Assembly (NCBI RefSeq): GCF_013368755.1
Contig: NC_049563.1
Coordinates: forward strand, 1,054,001-1,118,000
Direction of reading: 5' to 3'
Length of the DNA: 64,000 nt
Origin: Talaromyces rugulosus
Taxonomy: Eukaryota; Ascomycota; Eurotiomycetes; Eurotiales; Trichocomaceae
Part shown: positions 22,456 to 33,680 of the stretch, one piece after another
Position numbering within the stretch: the first letter of the stretch is position 1
Layout of the letters: each line of letters starts with the position of its first letter
The notes under the pieces: generated by a model
Databases searched by the model: none
Told to the model about the DNA's origin: nothing
The model's input: only the letters and a program-made list of their open reading frames with translations
Made by a program: the position numbers and the translations under genes

Positions 22456-25400
22456 CTACAAACTCCAAAAAAAAAAAAAAAAACGCCAGCGGATGTCGAC
22501 TACTACCATCCGTAATTTTTTTTTTTTAAAAACGCCCAGTCGTTCCAGTTGAGCCCAAAGTTTGTCAATCCCGGCTTTTTCGTCTTCCAGAATCGGTCTC
22601 AACTCAAGTCCATCCAACATTTTCAGGGAGCCACCGGTGGTTGTATACATCAGCAGTTCCAACATCATGCGCCGTTTTTTGGTCGACTCGTGCAAGTGAG
22701 AACGATGCTTTTGATCCGCCGTGGCATCAGCGAGAGGGAGAGTATACGGGTCATCAATCTCGATCTCCGTCCGCGTTTCTATAGCGTTTTCGCCGTTCTT
22801 CGGTCCAACAGCCGCGAAGTCATCAGCGACACCAGGCGTTGTTGCGAGTGAGCCTAGATCCGGCTCGATTCGGTTTTTGCGCATCTCAGTCTCTTGGCGC
22901 CGGATTTCCAGCAGTTTCAAATGAGTATCAGCTCTTCCACTGCCCGAGATGGGGGGAGGGTAGAAGCCAATTGTAAGCGGATTACCACGAAGGTCGATGT
23001 TTCGGAGAGGACTGTCGCTATGGTGCGCCGATCGGCCAATTCTGCTTAGGACCTGGCAGAGCGTGCGAAGCCTGCCGACACGATTCCCCGCCACCGCTAA
23101 TCGGCTCAACCCACTCATGCCGGCAATATTATCAAGCTCGCTGACAGAATTGAAGTTTAAGTTGAGAACGCGAAGGTTGGGAAAGAGTTTGCCAAAGCGA
23201 GAAGGAATGGCTTGAAGGCCACATGACGCGATGTCAAGCAATTGCAAGCCCAATACAGGAGCAGATGGCGACAGCGTTCGTTCCGACAAGCTATTTGATG
23301 AAAGATAGAGCTTTCGGATGTCGGTCAGGTGAGCAATATCGATATCCAAGGGTGATCCTGAGTCATGCGATGTGCCAGCAAACTGTTCTCGCACGGACAG
23401 TATTTCAAGGCTGCTGCATTTAGATAGACCAGAGAGCGTGCTCAAATAGTTGCCATCAAGATAAAGTAGCTTGAGATGGGGAAACATGGCTGCATCGAAG
23501 GAATCGAACCGGTTTTTGGATGCCCTCAAGGTTCGTAAAGTATTTATTGGCACGACAGTTGGAAGTTTTTTCAGCTGGTTCGCACTAATGTTAAGAGTTT
23601 CCAAGGCCGGAAGATACTCGAGGTTTCGAATCGTTGTTATTTGATTGTCACTAAGGTCAATTTCACTCAAACGAGTCCTAGAAGCATGCTATTAGCCAAT
23701 GAAACCATGATAATACTGATAAACCTACAGCTCCGAGCCCTCAAAGTCAATGGAAGTGAGGGCATTGGACTTCAAATCCAGGCGCAAGAGACCATTCAGA
23801 TCCAATATACCATCAATGCTGCGAATCTTGTTGTTGTTTGCTTTCAGTTCGCGTAGGTGGACAAGCCCGGAAAACCCATCCAAAGACTCAATTTGGTTTC
23901 CGGAAACATCCAAGTATTGAAGGTTGGCTAGATGCCCCCATGCAGTAAGATTTGAAAGACAGTTTTGCGACGCTCGCAGATCGCGAATTGTGTACGGAGC
24001 GCCAATAAGATGGCCAAGCTCATTTTCCGATACATCCAGTGCTTCCAGGCGAGGACAAAAGTCATTCAGACGGTGGAGCGTAATTAGACCCTTGTTTCTC
24101 AAGTTCAGCCGACGGATGTCCTCCCAGAAAGGCTCACTTGGTTCCACGTCTGTAATGTGCTTCACAAGATCCTGCACAGCAAGTTCAAAAGTCCCATGTA
24201 TTTCACGTAAAGATGAAGGATGGGTGCGTTGAGCGATGTAACTGATCTCAAGGTTGACTGGGTCATCCGGTTGATTCATAGTGAAATCGGCAAGGGGGCT
24301 GAGGTGGAAACTGTAGCTGTCCCCTTCTGCAGACTGCAGATGTGCTAGAGAATTCCCGCCACGGTGTAACTGTGGTGTTGAAGACGCTTGTGCTGTCGAG
24401 ATTCTGCGGACCAAGCTCATTTCTTCCATTGATTCCTCATTCTGCTCGTCTATTCGAGATATTGGACGACGTACAAATCCACGATTATCCAGAGAAGTAC
24501 CAGGAGTCGATGAGTCATTGTTGCGGCGTTCGCCATAGTGCTCAGTAGTGGTCCCATTTGATTGTGTCTCATTAGCATCATCTGTGTATACAATATGGGA
24601 CACCAAAGGCGACGAAAAGCTGATCGTGGCAGACCTCGTTTGGCCTGATGCTTTCGGCCGAAGGGACTTGGTTTCATTCACAGTGTGTTTCGCATGTGGA
24701 CTTGACGGTTGGCGGACGTTGATGGTTATATCTTCTGTCCCCCAAGATGTTGCACGAGTCTCTGGTTGTGGTCCACTGGAGGTGAACCGCGTGGTTTTGG
24801 ATTGGACAGAGCTGGAATCGGGAATAAAAGCCGGGCCGTCACGAGTCGTCGGTCGCTGTCCTGCAGAAAGCTTGGTGGTGTCAAGCTCGATTCTTGAGCG
24901 CAGGCCCTCAGTGATTTGGCCATCCTTGGTGCGAGCAAAAGACCTCATAACTTCCTCTGTGGAGTGAACGCTTAGATCAGGAATGCTTCCAAATGGATCG
25001 TCCTCGCTTTCATCCCCTCGTGGCCTCTCAATTGCCCGAGCATCTTTTTGTCGGACCCAGGACTTCGTTGACTGATCATAGGTCATCCCATTGACTTGCT
25101 CCGGTATCAGGTGCGATACCATGTCAGAAGCAATATTGCCTCGGGCATTCGAAGCATTCGAGGACGTGCTGGGTATCGAATCGGTTTGATCTTCATCAGG
25201 ATGCTTACGTTTGAGTGGCGGTAAAATTCGAATGTTCTGAGGACTGCTCTGGATATCGCCATCATATTTAGTTTCCCCTTTTGTGTCTGACTGAGACTCT
25301 TTATCCAGGTGTGACACAACGGATTCCATGAGTTGTTCTGCATCCTCCTTGTCGGCAAACTTTTTGAGGTGGCTGACGACACGTGGATGAAGTTGTTTAG

Positions 25401-27717
25401 GCTCCCGATACTTTCGCATGTCCACCCCATCACGACTTGGGGGGCGGGAAAGATTCTCCGGACTAGATATTTCTGTCAAGGTGTCTTCTTCATTGTCCTG
25501 ACTGGTGATATCCGATTCTTCCACGCTAGTCAACCCGCTTTGATATTTGCCTTTTGCACGGATAAAGTTCATCACCTTTGTCGCTTGGTCGAGATAATCG
25601 TCAGTTGTTAGAGAGCGCTTATAGTTCTCGTTTTCGAGGTCTTCTTTAGAAGCATCGGTATCAAAAGGAGATTCTGAATTGCTACGTTCCCATTGATTTC
25701 TCTCTTGTTCGGAGTGACCAGTGGCCGGCGAAAAGTGGCTGCTTTGCTGCAATTGATGCCTGAACCCCCTTTCTTCCAGGTTCATCTCCAGCAACGACTC
25801 TGCAAGTTCATCAGCGTCATATAAAGCGTCTGTTTTTTCCCGAGTCCGTCGACGCTTGGGAGTGGAGCCTTTCGGGGGCAAGTTGCTCGTATGTGTGGTG
25901 CCTGAGTGAATTCGGCGTGTGTGCAGAGTCAATTGACTGTTTTCATTGCTGCGTGAAGTTATGTACTGTCGAGAACTAAAAGATCGTCTGGTTTCAGGAA
26001 TAGAGTCGAAGCTCTTTGCTTTTCGTAAAGGATCTCTTCCCAAAACTCGTGAATATGACCTCCGGTTTGATTGGGTTCCTCGATTGTACCTGCTCTGAAA
26101 GGATAGATTTGGAACTCGGCCGCTGTGCGCGCTCTCATCGGCAAAGCCAAACCCATCTAGCTGCCCGTTGCCAAACCGATTCATGCGGGGATCTGCCGCA
26201 TCCTGAGTAACAGGGCGAGCAATCTTGCGTGGGGAGTGATCCTCTGATTGTCCTCGCCTCAGGTTTGGCAGGCTTCGATTTGCGCGTGTCTTGCGAGTGC
26301 CGAGTGTGGGAGACGCCGGCTGGTCCTCGTCGGACAGCTCATCGCCGAGAGTTTCTTCAAACTGGCTCATGCGGCGCAACAGCTTGTTGTTGGTGAAAGT
26401 GTCATGGTTACCAAACAGTTTCAGCGGGCTGTTGCTCATGTTGCCGGTGTTTGGTCGAGGGTCATCGTCGGTGGGCGAGAAAGTGACCGCAGGAACAGCG
26501 TCTTGCAGCTGCGAGGGCGGTGAGCTGCGAAAGTCGGAGTTGTCCAGCTGCGACGGAAAGGACGACGGGCTCAGTTGGCGCATACGGAAGGAGCCGTCGT
26601 CGGAGTAACCGCCGCGGCGAAAGCTCACGAACGGCTTTGTCTGGGCCTCTTCTTGCGTCCCCGTCGACAGGTCCTCGGGGAAGTATGGACTGCTGAAGTT
26701 GAGCAGCTCGCCGGCTTCGTTGGTGCCCTTGTGCTGCTGCTTGATGCTCCCAGTCCGGCTCTCTTTCGAGGTATCTGCAATGTGATTGAGCTGTTTCAGT
26801 GCTGACTGCAAAACTCCCGAGCCAGTGCGGCGATCCACTGTGTTGCTGCTTGATAGAAAGATGGGTGTTATACCTTCATTGCGACGATCCTCCTCTCCGC
26901 TGGCCGTTCGCGACCGGCCTTCCATATCAGAGACACCGTCCAAGCCGAGTTTAGAGCGTTTCGAGGACATAGAGCGGGTGTTTAGGCTACGCTGTCGCAG
27001 TCGACTATTTGGCTTTGCCCGACCGTCTTGTGCTGGGTTTGACTGTCGTCGTGATGCGTCGACGGGTTGGTTTGTTTGTGCGCCGTTTGTTTGACCGCGT
27101 CGGTCTTCAGGTTCACCGCCCGACGCGGGGCCTTTGAACATACTCTCGAGCCCCATTGGAGCAAACAGGTCGCATTGTTCATCGGGACCCATCCCCCCCT
27201 GGATGAGGCGTCGTTTCCACTCGGGGGTTCCCCGGGAATCGTCTTTACCAGACCGCACCTGAACTGTTCCCTGTCCGTCCGTGACGTTGGATTTCAGTGT
27301 ACTCGATTTTGCAGAGACCATGGTCTTCAGAGGTGTGGATGCGGGCTTTTTTCGACCGGGTGTTATTTGTTTTGTATTGGAAGACTTGGGCGGCGCGTTA
27401 TTCGAGACTCGAGGCGACCGCGTCGACGGAGACTGTCGTGGTGATGACGATGCTCGCACACTGGTCGGAGTTGTACTTCCGCCACGTCTTGTTTGCCCCT
27501 GTCTCGCACCCCGTGGGGTGTTCTTCCCTCTGACACTCGGTGATACTGGTTCTGGCTTAGGCATTCGGCTGCGGTGCGAACAGCCGATGCACTTGCGCGC
27601 CGATTGCTGACTCGGGCTCGAGGGAAGAGACGGCGAATGCGGCAACGGGCACGGCGACGACGGTTGAGAAACCCAGTCTTCGTCTGGAAGTTCGGCTAGC
27701 CATGGTTCTTTGGACAT
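22456..27717 (-). CDS. snaD: Septation initiation network scaffold, Cdc11/Nud1/SnaD orthologue
   Basis: Leucine-rich-repeat scaffold at the spindle pole body that anchors septation-initiation (SIN/MEN) kinases and the Spg1 GTPase. Two exons, 27717-23729 and 23677-22456, give about 1736 aa; the 51-nt intron restores FEGSELTRLSEIDLS within the repeat array. The N-terminal motif EPWLAELPDEDWVSQP is characteristic of the family. A disordered Ser/Arg-rich middle of about 1100 residues follows, then leucine-rich repeats (NLQYLDVSGNQIESL, LRLDLKSNALTSI, LETLNISANQLKKLP). The ATG at 27717 sits in a ccgccATGtcc context and is preferred over one 48 nt upstream. The last residues (KKKKLRM... and a run of five F) come from A/T homopolymers near 22470-22530 and may be wrong if those runs contain errors. 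Confidence 0.9.
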
Positions 27718-29154
27718 GGCGGTGGGTGTTGTGTTGATTGTTTTGATCGTCAAGTTGCCGGACAACTACGGCGCGTTGTTCCATGGAACTCAGTGGCGCT
27801 TAAATGCGTAACATGCTGTGATTCGCCGTTCGTAAAATCTGCACGGTGAGTAGGGATAGATTGGGGGTAACAAGGTCCATGCGCTCAGAGGGTAAAAACT
27901 GCAAGAGGATAAGGCATTGATCGGATGATGGATATGAGTTAATGTTGTTTCATTAATTGATGTCGGGGTAGTCAGTGGTTAATTGTTGCGGCCCTCACCG
28001 CCTGGGAGGGAGCAAAATGGCCTGGCCGGACGAGTCAGAGGGCAGTATTTGGCCGGGGCACAACAACTTACCGAATATGGCTTAGCCCCCGCAACCTCCA
28101 GCCACTGAGCGTCCGCCAGACCAGTGTCTCCACCCGTCATGGTGTGAATATGCAGCTAGGCCTGATATATACTAGCTCCCTTGAGTAACACCGTTGCCCG
28201 GGACATCAGTCACATGACTCTGCTTTTTGCAAATTGCAATTAGGCTCGACAAAATTTGCAACGCCAGCTTCGCTCCTTCCCTTCAACTATTAAACATATC
28301 TTCACATTCTCCCTGCCATATGCATTCATTTTTGTCGCATATTATCTACATGCTACATGTCAATTCAATGGCCACCATCTAGGCAAAGCCACAGAATACA
28401 TCGTTATTACAAACACAACACCCGCTTGTTCTCCATTCTTGACACTCACTCCATGGGAGATTAAACGCGGATTCGGTCATATCGAAGAAGACCTTTCAAT
28501 CCTCTAAGCACGTTCTAAAAAGAGGTAAGCATAACATGGCGATTGTAATTATTTTGCTAAAGCCCCGACCAACACTACCCTCCCTTACCCAGCACTAAAC
28601 AGATATATTCAGACGAAGCTACTCTCTAGCGTCCCGGAGCGTTCCAGAATTAGGAGCTGTATCCGCACACCTCGCGGAGTACTCCAGATAGTAGGCACGA
28701 ACTTGTTTAGTGCAGGTTAATACTCCGTACACAACTACAGGGATTGCCTTATAAAAGATAACTGCCAAGGACCCAACCAACTTCAGGTGACTATTTGGTT
28801 GGAGGAGAACGCGTGGGTATCTGAAGATAAATTCAGCCCCGTGGACTAGCTTTCGTACTCGAATAAGATTGGACACTGGTGGCCCCCACTAGTCTGGTAA
28901 GGATCGGAGGATGCCACTCGATATGACTCTAGATCAAGACGCCAAGGATGAAGGTTACTTGGCGTGTGCTATATCCTGAGACCACCGCCCAGCGTGGCTG
29001 TCATTAGGTATCAGCCCCCTCAGCGCATAGGGGTTGAAGCGTTGATCTTTGAAATTCGAACTTCTATCCTCTCATCGTGTCAGTGTCGCAAAGGTATTAC
29101 TCACAGCATTGATCGATCACATTTGAGGGAGAATTTGAAAAAGGAAATGAAAAC
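27718..29154. other. Divergent intergenic region
   Basis: About 1.4 kb between the divergent snaD (minus) and PAN-domain (plus) genes. Small open frames such as 28256-28507 lack a good ATG or recognisable content. Likely holds both promoters. Confidence 0.45.
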
Positions 29155-30590
29155 ATGAAAAGCAAACACTTGAATCTTTTGGTCGGCATGATGGCCGTTT
29201 TCGAGCGGGGTGAGTTGCCACGTGAAGGACTGCTACCCAGAAAAGCAAAAAGCATAGCCATTCTGATTTATTCTCAAATACAGCATCAGCGTCGTTAAAT
29301 GCTCGAGACGAATCCACTTACTGCCCTCCCGATGAGTACATCGCAGACAATGACCTACAATTCAGCACATACTGCAGCCTCAATCTCCTTGCCCCAGAAC
29401 TCGGTAACCAGCCTGGATCAAGCATCACAGAATGCATGGATATGTGTTCTAATTACCATCCTGCCTGTATGGGAGTAACGCATTACTTTCAAAATCAGAC
29501 GTGCTCATTCAAAGGCTTTGATGTTAATACCACTTCTTTGAGTATCACGGATACCGATAACGTCCACAGCGCGCTCACAAACAAGACAGAGATGCTAGCA
29601 ATAAAAGCGGATTGTCCGTACGAAAACAACACCAACGCCATGATCTCAGGCTTTTCTTTTCAAATCCTCTGTGATCAAGATATGAGGGATTATGGCGACT
29701 TTTTACCCTGGGGACAAACGTATGGGAATCACGCATCGACAATGGGCGAATGTATGCAACTCTGTTTAGATGTGCATCCACTCTGTGTCGGAGTCTCATG
29801 GAATCCTGATAAGAAAGCGGGATGGAGCAACTGCTATCTAAAAAATTCTCAAGATGGGGTTCCTGTCGTTGCTAATACTAGACCGGTATCCCATTCCGGG
29901 CTGCTGGTTAGTCTACCGCCTGTCGACACGTGCTCTGGACCAGGGCAGATTGTCAACAACAACCAAACATTCAATACAACGTGTTTAGAAGGTCGAGTTG
30001 GAAGCAGCAATTTTACGTCGTTTTATAGCCCGAAGTTGAAAAACTGCGTTGGCCAATGTGCAACCAACGATTCGTGTGTTGGTGTTCTCTACGACAACTC
30101 GTTTCACGAGGGGATTAAGAATTGTTATTTCTTGAATGCGACCGGTTCTGCGTCGACCCCACAGAATTTTACATATGCAGAGCTTGTCTCTAGCGATACT
30201 TCGGCCTCAGGTGCCTCGCCATCTACATCTGCAGGGGCAACACCAACTCAAAGCAGCGACGGCAGCAGTGATAGCAGTGGTAGCAGTGGTAGCAGTGGCA
30301 ACTCAGGAAGTTCATCCAGCAAAGCTTGGATTGCCGGTCCCGTAATAGGTGCTATAGCAGCTGTGGCGATTGTTGTGGCCGGATGGTTCTGGTGGAGACG
30401 AAGAGGAGGAGGAGGAGGAGGAGGAGGAAGAACAATTGCACAAGAACCGGAAAAGCAATTCAAGGCTGTCGAGGTAGCCTCACATTCGCCCCCACAGCCG
30501 CAATCGCACCCGCAGGAGCTACCTAATCATTATCAGATATCCGAAGCGGAGGGGTCGGTCATAACGCCCAGGCATGAATTGGAAAGCTGA
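29155..30590 (+). CDS. Surface protein with three PAN/apple-like modules and one transmembrane helix
   Basis: Two exons, 29155-29209 and 29284-30590, give about 453 aa. Exon 1 supplies a hydrophobic leader (HLNLLVGMMAVFERASA), a plausible but weak signal peptide. Three cysteine-rich repeats follow, each ending in a C-x3-C, C-x-GV, C pattern: TECMDMC/ACMGVTHY, GECMQLC/LCVGVSWN/NCYLK, and NCVGQC/SCVGVLYD/NCYFL. This is the spacing of PAN/apple-like carbohydrate- or protein-binding modules. A Ser/Gly linker leads to a transmembrane helix (GPVIGAIAAVAIVVAGWFWW), a basic RRR stop-transfer, an eight-glycine run and a Pro-rich cytosolic tail. A type I cell-surface protein, perhaps a wall sensor or adhesin; the ligand is unknown. 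Confidence 0.8.
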
Positions 30591-31386
30591 TAGTTCATAT
30601 TCATTGATGTTTCTGTGTTTAGACGCCTTTAATCTATATGTATTAGTCGAATGGGTCAGAAAGGCCCCTAAGAGCGAACACCTTATTTAGTTACACTTAG
30701 GGTTCTCAAGCCATCCTTAATTAATTTATAGACTTTTCTACTGAATACAGTGCAGATTGTAAAGACCCGGAGATGTTGCCTTTTCAATATTCCACCGTAG
30801 GAGTTTTATGGTTATATCAATTGATGTATATATATTTTATTTTGTTCATAAACAAAATTGTATTTTTAGTACAAAGTTATTCGTTTTTTATAAACATACA
30901 CATATATACGTATGTATATGAATTAGTTTTGATAAATGCGGTAGTTTAGAAAACAATGTAACTTTAAAAAAATATATAAAATGTCCGGTACTCTCGACAA
31001 ATATTCAATGCTAATTAACATTTATTATACGTACTTTCTAGTATATAACACATGAATATTGGATAATATTATCGAATTACCAAAAATAGCGACAAATGGC
31101 TTCTACTAGCCCGTCGGGACGCGTTAAGTGGTTTTTTTCTCACGTGGTCCAGCCATCTCGGACGAGCTGCAGCCTAGCCTCGTTGCTGTCGAAACGGACA
31201 GCAACGCCCCAGATACGCGTGCTCTTTGTCTTCCCTCATCTATCTCTCTTCAGCCGTTCGATGCGAAAACATGTATGAGACGCATCTAGACTCGGTTGTT
31301 TTTGCTGCTTCCGAGAGAAAGTGCACCGCAGCAACAACAACAACAGTCGGCGCCACCTTCGCCTTGGGCACAGCAACTCGCCCCTC
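30591..31386. other. AT-rich intergenic region
   Basis: Spacer between two plus-strand genes. Positions 30720-31090 are strikingly AT-rich, with alternating TATATA and ACATATATACGTATGTATAT. CACGTG occurs at about 31141. No coding frame is supported. Confidence 0.5.
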
Positions 31387-33351
31387 ATGCCTCCTCACCA
31401 AAAATTCTCTCCTGTTACGCTGGAAGAACTCCCGATAGACGAGTACGAGACGGATTCGCTACTGGGTTCGGATGACGATCTTGACGACACAACCAGAACT
31501 GCCAAAAGGAGAAGGATCGAGACACTAGGCACCTTATATTTAAAGGGTCAGCCTCTCTTTATTGCTTCTGCCTCTCTTCGGGGTCCTTTCGACAATGGTT
31601 GGGTCAATCCATGGAAGAAGAACCGCTCACGACACTCAACGAATGTTGCCAACACGAACCGCAGGGTTGCTACCACCGGTTTTCGAAGGGGGGCTACCTC
31701 GGCGACAAAAGACAAGAATACCGGGGTGGTAGAGAACTCGGAAAAAGCATCGAAAACTATACCAAACTGTAAAGACTTTGAATACGAACACAATCCACGA
31801 GATAATTCTGTGTCGTCAACACCGGCGGAACTTGGAAGGCAACATCAGGGTTCGCCATTCATCGTTAAGTCACTGGACTCACGTATGATCGAGCCCCCGT
31901 CTACTGAGTTCTTAATACGTCATAAATGGCTTAAGAAAGATAAGGGCAGCTTTAATATTCAAAATTACGACCCGCCCAAATCTCCATCTAGCCGATACAC
32001 CAGCACGACCAGCCCGACAAAGCGACTCAAACCTTTGAATAAGAAGCCTGAGCATAGATGTAATCGAAATATAGCCTCTTCCAGAACCACCGATTTTGAC
32101 AAGAAGTCGAAATCAATCTCACCTAATGTCCACAATAGGCTTTCATCTCCAAGCAATTCTGCTAGATTTCCAGATCGCATGCACCCACACTTGGATTTGA
32201 ACGAAGACAGCAAACCACCTACGAAGTGTGAGCCTATGGAAGATTCGACTGTTGTTCAAGCGGCACATGAGGGATTGCCCATCGAACCGACTAGTGTGTC
32301 TTCTGTTCACATTATTCCGCCTTCTTCGCATCTTCCCGAATTCAAATATCGACTGCCAAAAAGCAAGTCGGCAAAGCAGCCCAAACTTGAGAGCGAGACC
32401 ATATCTATAGACGGCTCCCTCAAGAACCAGAGGGATGAAAGAGAACACCCCCCCTTGCAATCAGCTCTCGGTAATAGCAATAGCCGACAGGCCTCGACGC
32501 AGACAAAGAAGGATAGTGGCACACTGGAAGCTTCGGGACACAGTAATGAACACGAAAGCAGTGAGAAGATAACATCTGCTCAAATTGTACCTCGGCCACT
32601 ACCAAATTCCGGTCAAATAATATCTTTATACTCAACCGACCTTCGAGGTGGGCTGGGCGCTGACGAAAACGCTGGAGCTGATGGTGAGGAGTTGTCGACC
32701 CAGGAAGCCTTGCAACTGGCCCAGAAATCCTTCCAAGAAGAGTTCTCCACACCAGAAAGAGATCTTGAAGATATTTCAGAACCGAAAGACCGTTTCATAT
32801 CACCTTCCAAAAGGATAACCCCATTTTCTCGCATCAACACGCTGCCTTCAAAATTAGAAATCCAGCTAGCAACCGACGTGGGGCCAGAAGCGATTCAGAA
32901 CATGGACACCCAAGCCTTGATTGATTCGGTTACTCCTTTTAGTGTAGGAACAATAAAGAGCGCAGGACTAAGGTCGGATTCACAACCTCACCCGAATGTC
33001 AGTGCTTTGAATCTCAGCTTGAAGAGAAGGGCTAGTCTTGCCATGTCTCCTCCATCGTCGCCATCCGGCAACGCTACTCAGGTGGCATCGAACATACACA
33101 CACAAGTTTCTGGAAATGACTCATTTTCGGCCCTTCCCTTAACATTGTCCGTCACGACCCCAGCAACGGACCAGCAAGATGGCCAGGAGCTTATGACCGG
33201 CACGGATACGTTTGATCTCAGCCAAGTGATCCAAGATGCCGGCAGTTGGCTCCAACAGAGCTTTGACGTTGCAAAGGAGGTGAAGAAGAGTAGCCAAAGG
33301 GACTCGCCATCCTCTGCCCAAGCTCTAAGGCGTGAAGTGTCCCCTACGTAG
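31387..33351 (+). CDS. Conserved fungal protein of unknown function
   Basis: Single exon of 654 aa. The open frame begins earlier without an ATG; the first ATG (31387, MPPHQKFSPVTLEELP) is chosen. The best-defined part is N-terminal: acidic EYETDSLLGSDDDLDD, a basic AKRRRIE that may be a nuclear localisation signal, then the conserved block TLYLKGQPLFIASASLRGPF with DNGWVNPWKK (about residues 62-92). The rest is Ser/Pro/Lys-rich and looks disordered, with short predicted-order stretches near 430-480 (EALQLAQKSFQEEFSTP) and the end (SQVIQDAGSWLQQSFDVAKEV). I recognise the N-terminal block as conserved in filamentous fungi but know no function. Nuclear location is inferred from composition only. 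Confidence 0.8.
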   Translation: MPPHQKFSPVTLEELPIDEYETDSLLGSDDDLDDTTRTAKRRRIETLGTLYLKGQPLFIASASLRGPFDNGWVNPWKKNRSRHSTNVANTNRRVATTGFRRGATSATKDKNTGVVENSEKASKTIPNCKDFEYEHNPRDNSVSSTPAELGRQHQGSPFIVKSLDSRMIEPPSTEFLIRHKWLKKDKGSFNIQNYDPPKSPSSRYTSTTSPTKRLKPLNKKPEHRCNRNIASSRTTDFDKKSKSISPNVHNRLSSPSNSARFPDRMHPHLDLNEDSKPPTKCEPMEDSTVVQAAHEGLPIEPTSVSSVHIIPPSSHLPEFKYRLPKSKSAKQPKLESETISIDGSLKNQRDEREHPPLQSALGNSNSRQASTQTKKDSGTLEASGHSNEHESSEKITSAQIVPRPLPNSGQIISLYSTDLRGGLGADENAGADGEELSTQEALQLAQKSFQEEFSTPERDLEDISEPKDRFISPSKRITPFSRINTLPSKLEIQLATDVGPEAIQNMDTQALIDSVTPFSVGTIKSAGLRSDSQPHPNVSALNLSLKRRASLAMSPPSSPSGNATQVASNIHTQVSGNDSFSALPLTLSVTTPATDQQDGQELMTGTDTFDLSQVIQDAGSWLQQSFDVAKEVKKSSQRDSPSSAQALRREVSPT

Positions 33352-33680
33352 AATGCAAGCTATATGTATGAGGGTTTCTTGGTGCGCCGAACGCCGAATC
33401 TTTGCGCGATTCTAGATGCATTTACGAGATAGGTGTCTTTCACAGTACAGTGTCATTACTTTAGGTTGTGAATATAATCAATGTCGATATATTTCACATA
33501 ACTACTGAATAGACCGAATGACGTAGAGCTGTTAGAGTAGTCCTGGCCCGACCAATCACTGCCCAGTCAGCTTTCCCGGCGCAGCTGCCTCTCCCGCTCC
33601 CGCTCGGAAGCCCTCACTACCTTATCCCAACATCCTCCCCCGCACAACTACTGTCGCCTGATGGCGAGGGTTCAGGGCAA
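33352..33680. other. Intergenic, vps11 promoter
   Basis: Short spacer with a CT-rich tract just before vps11 (33580-33650, CCTCTCCCGCTCCCGCTC), typical of fungal housekeeping promoters. Confidence 0.45.
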
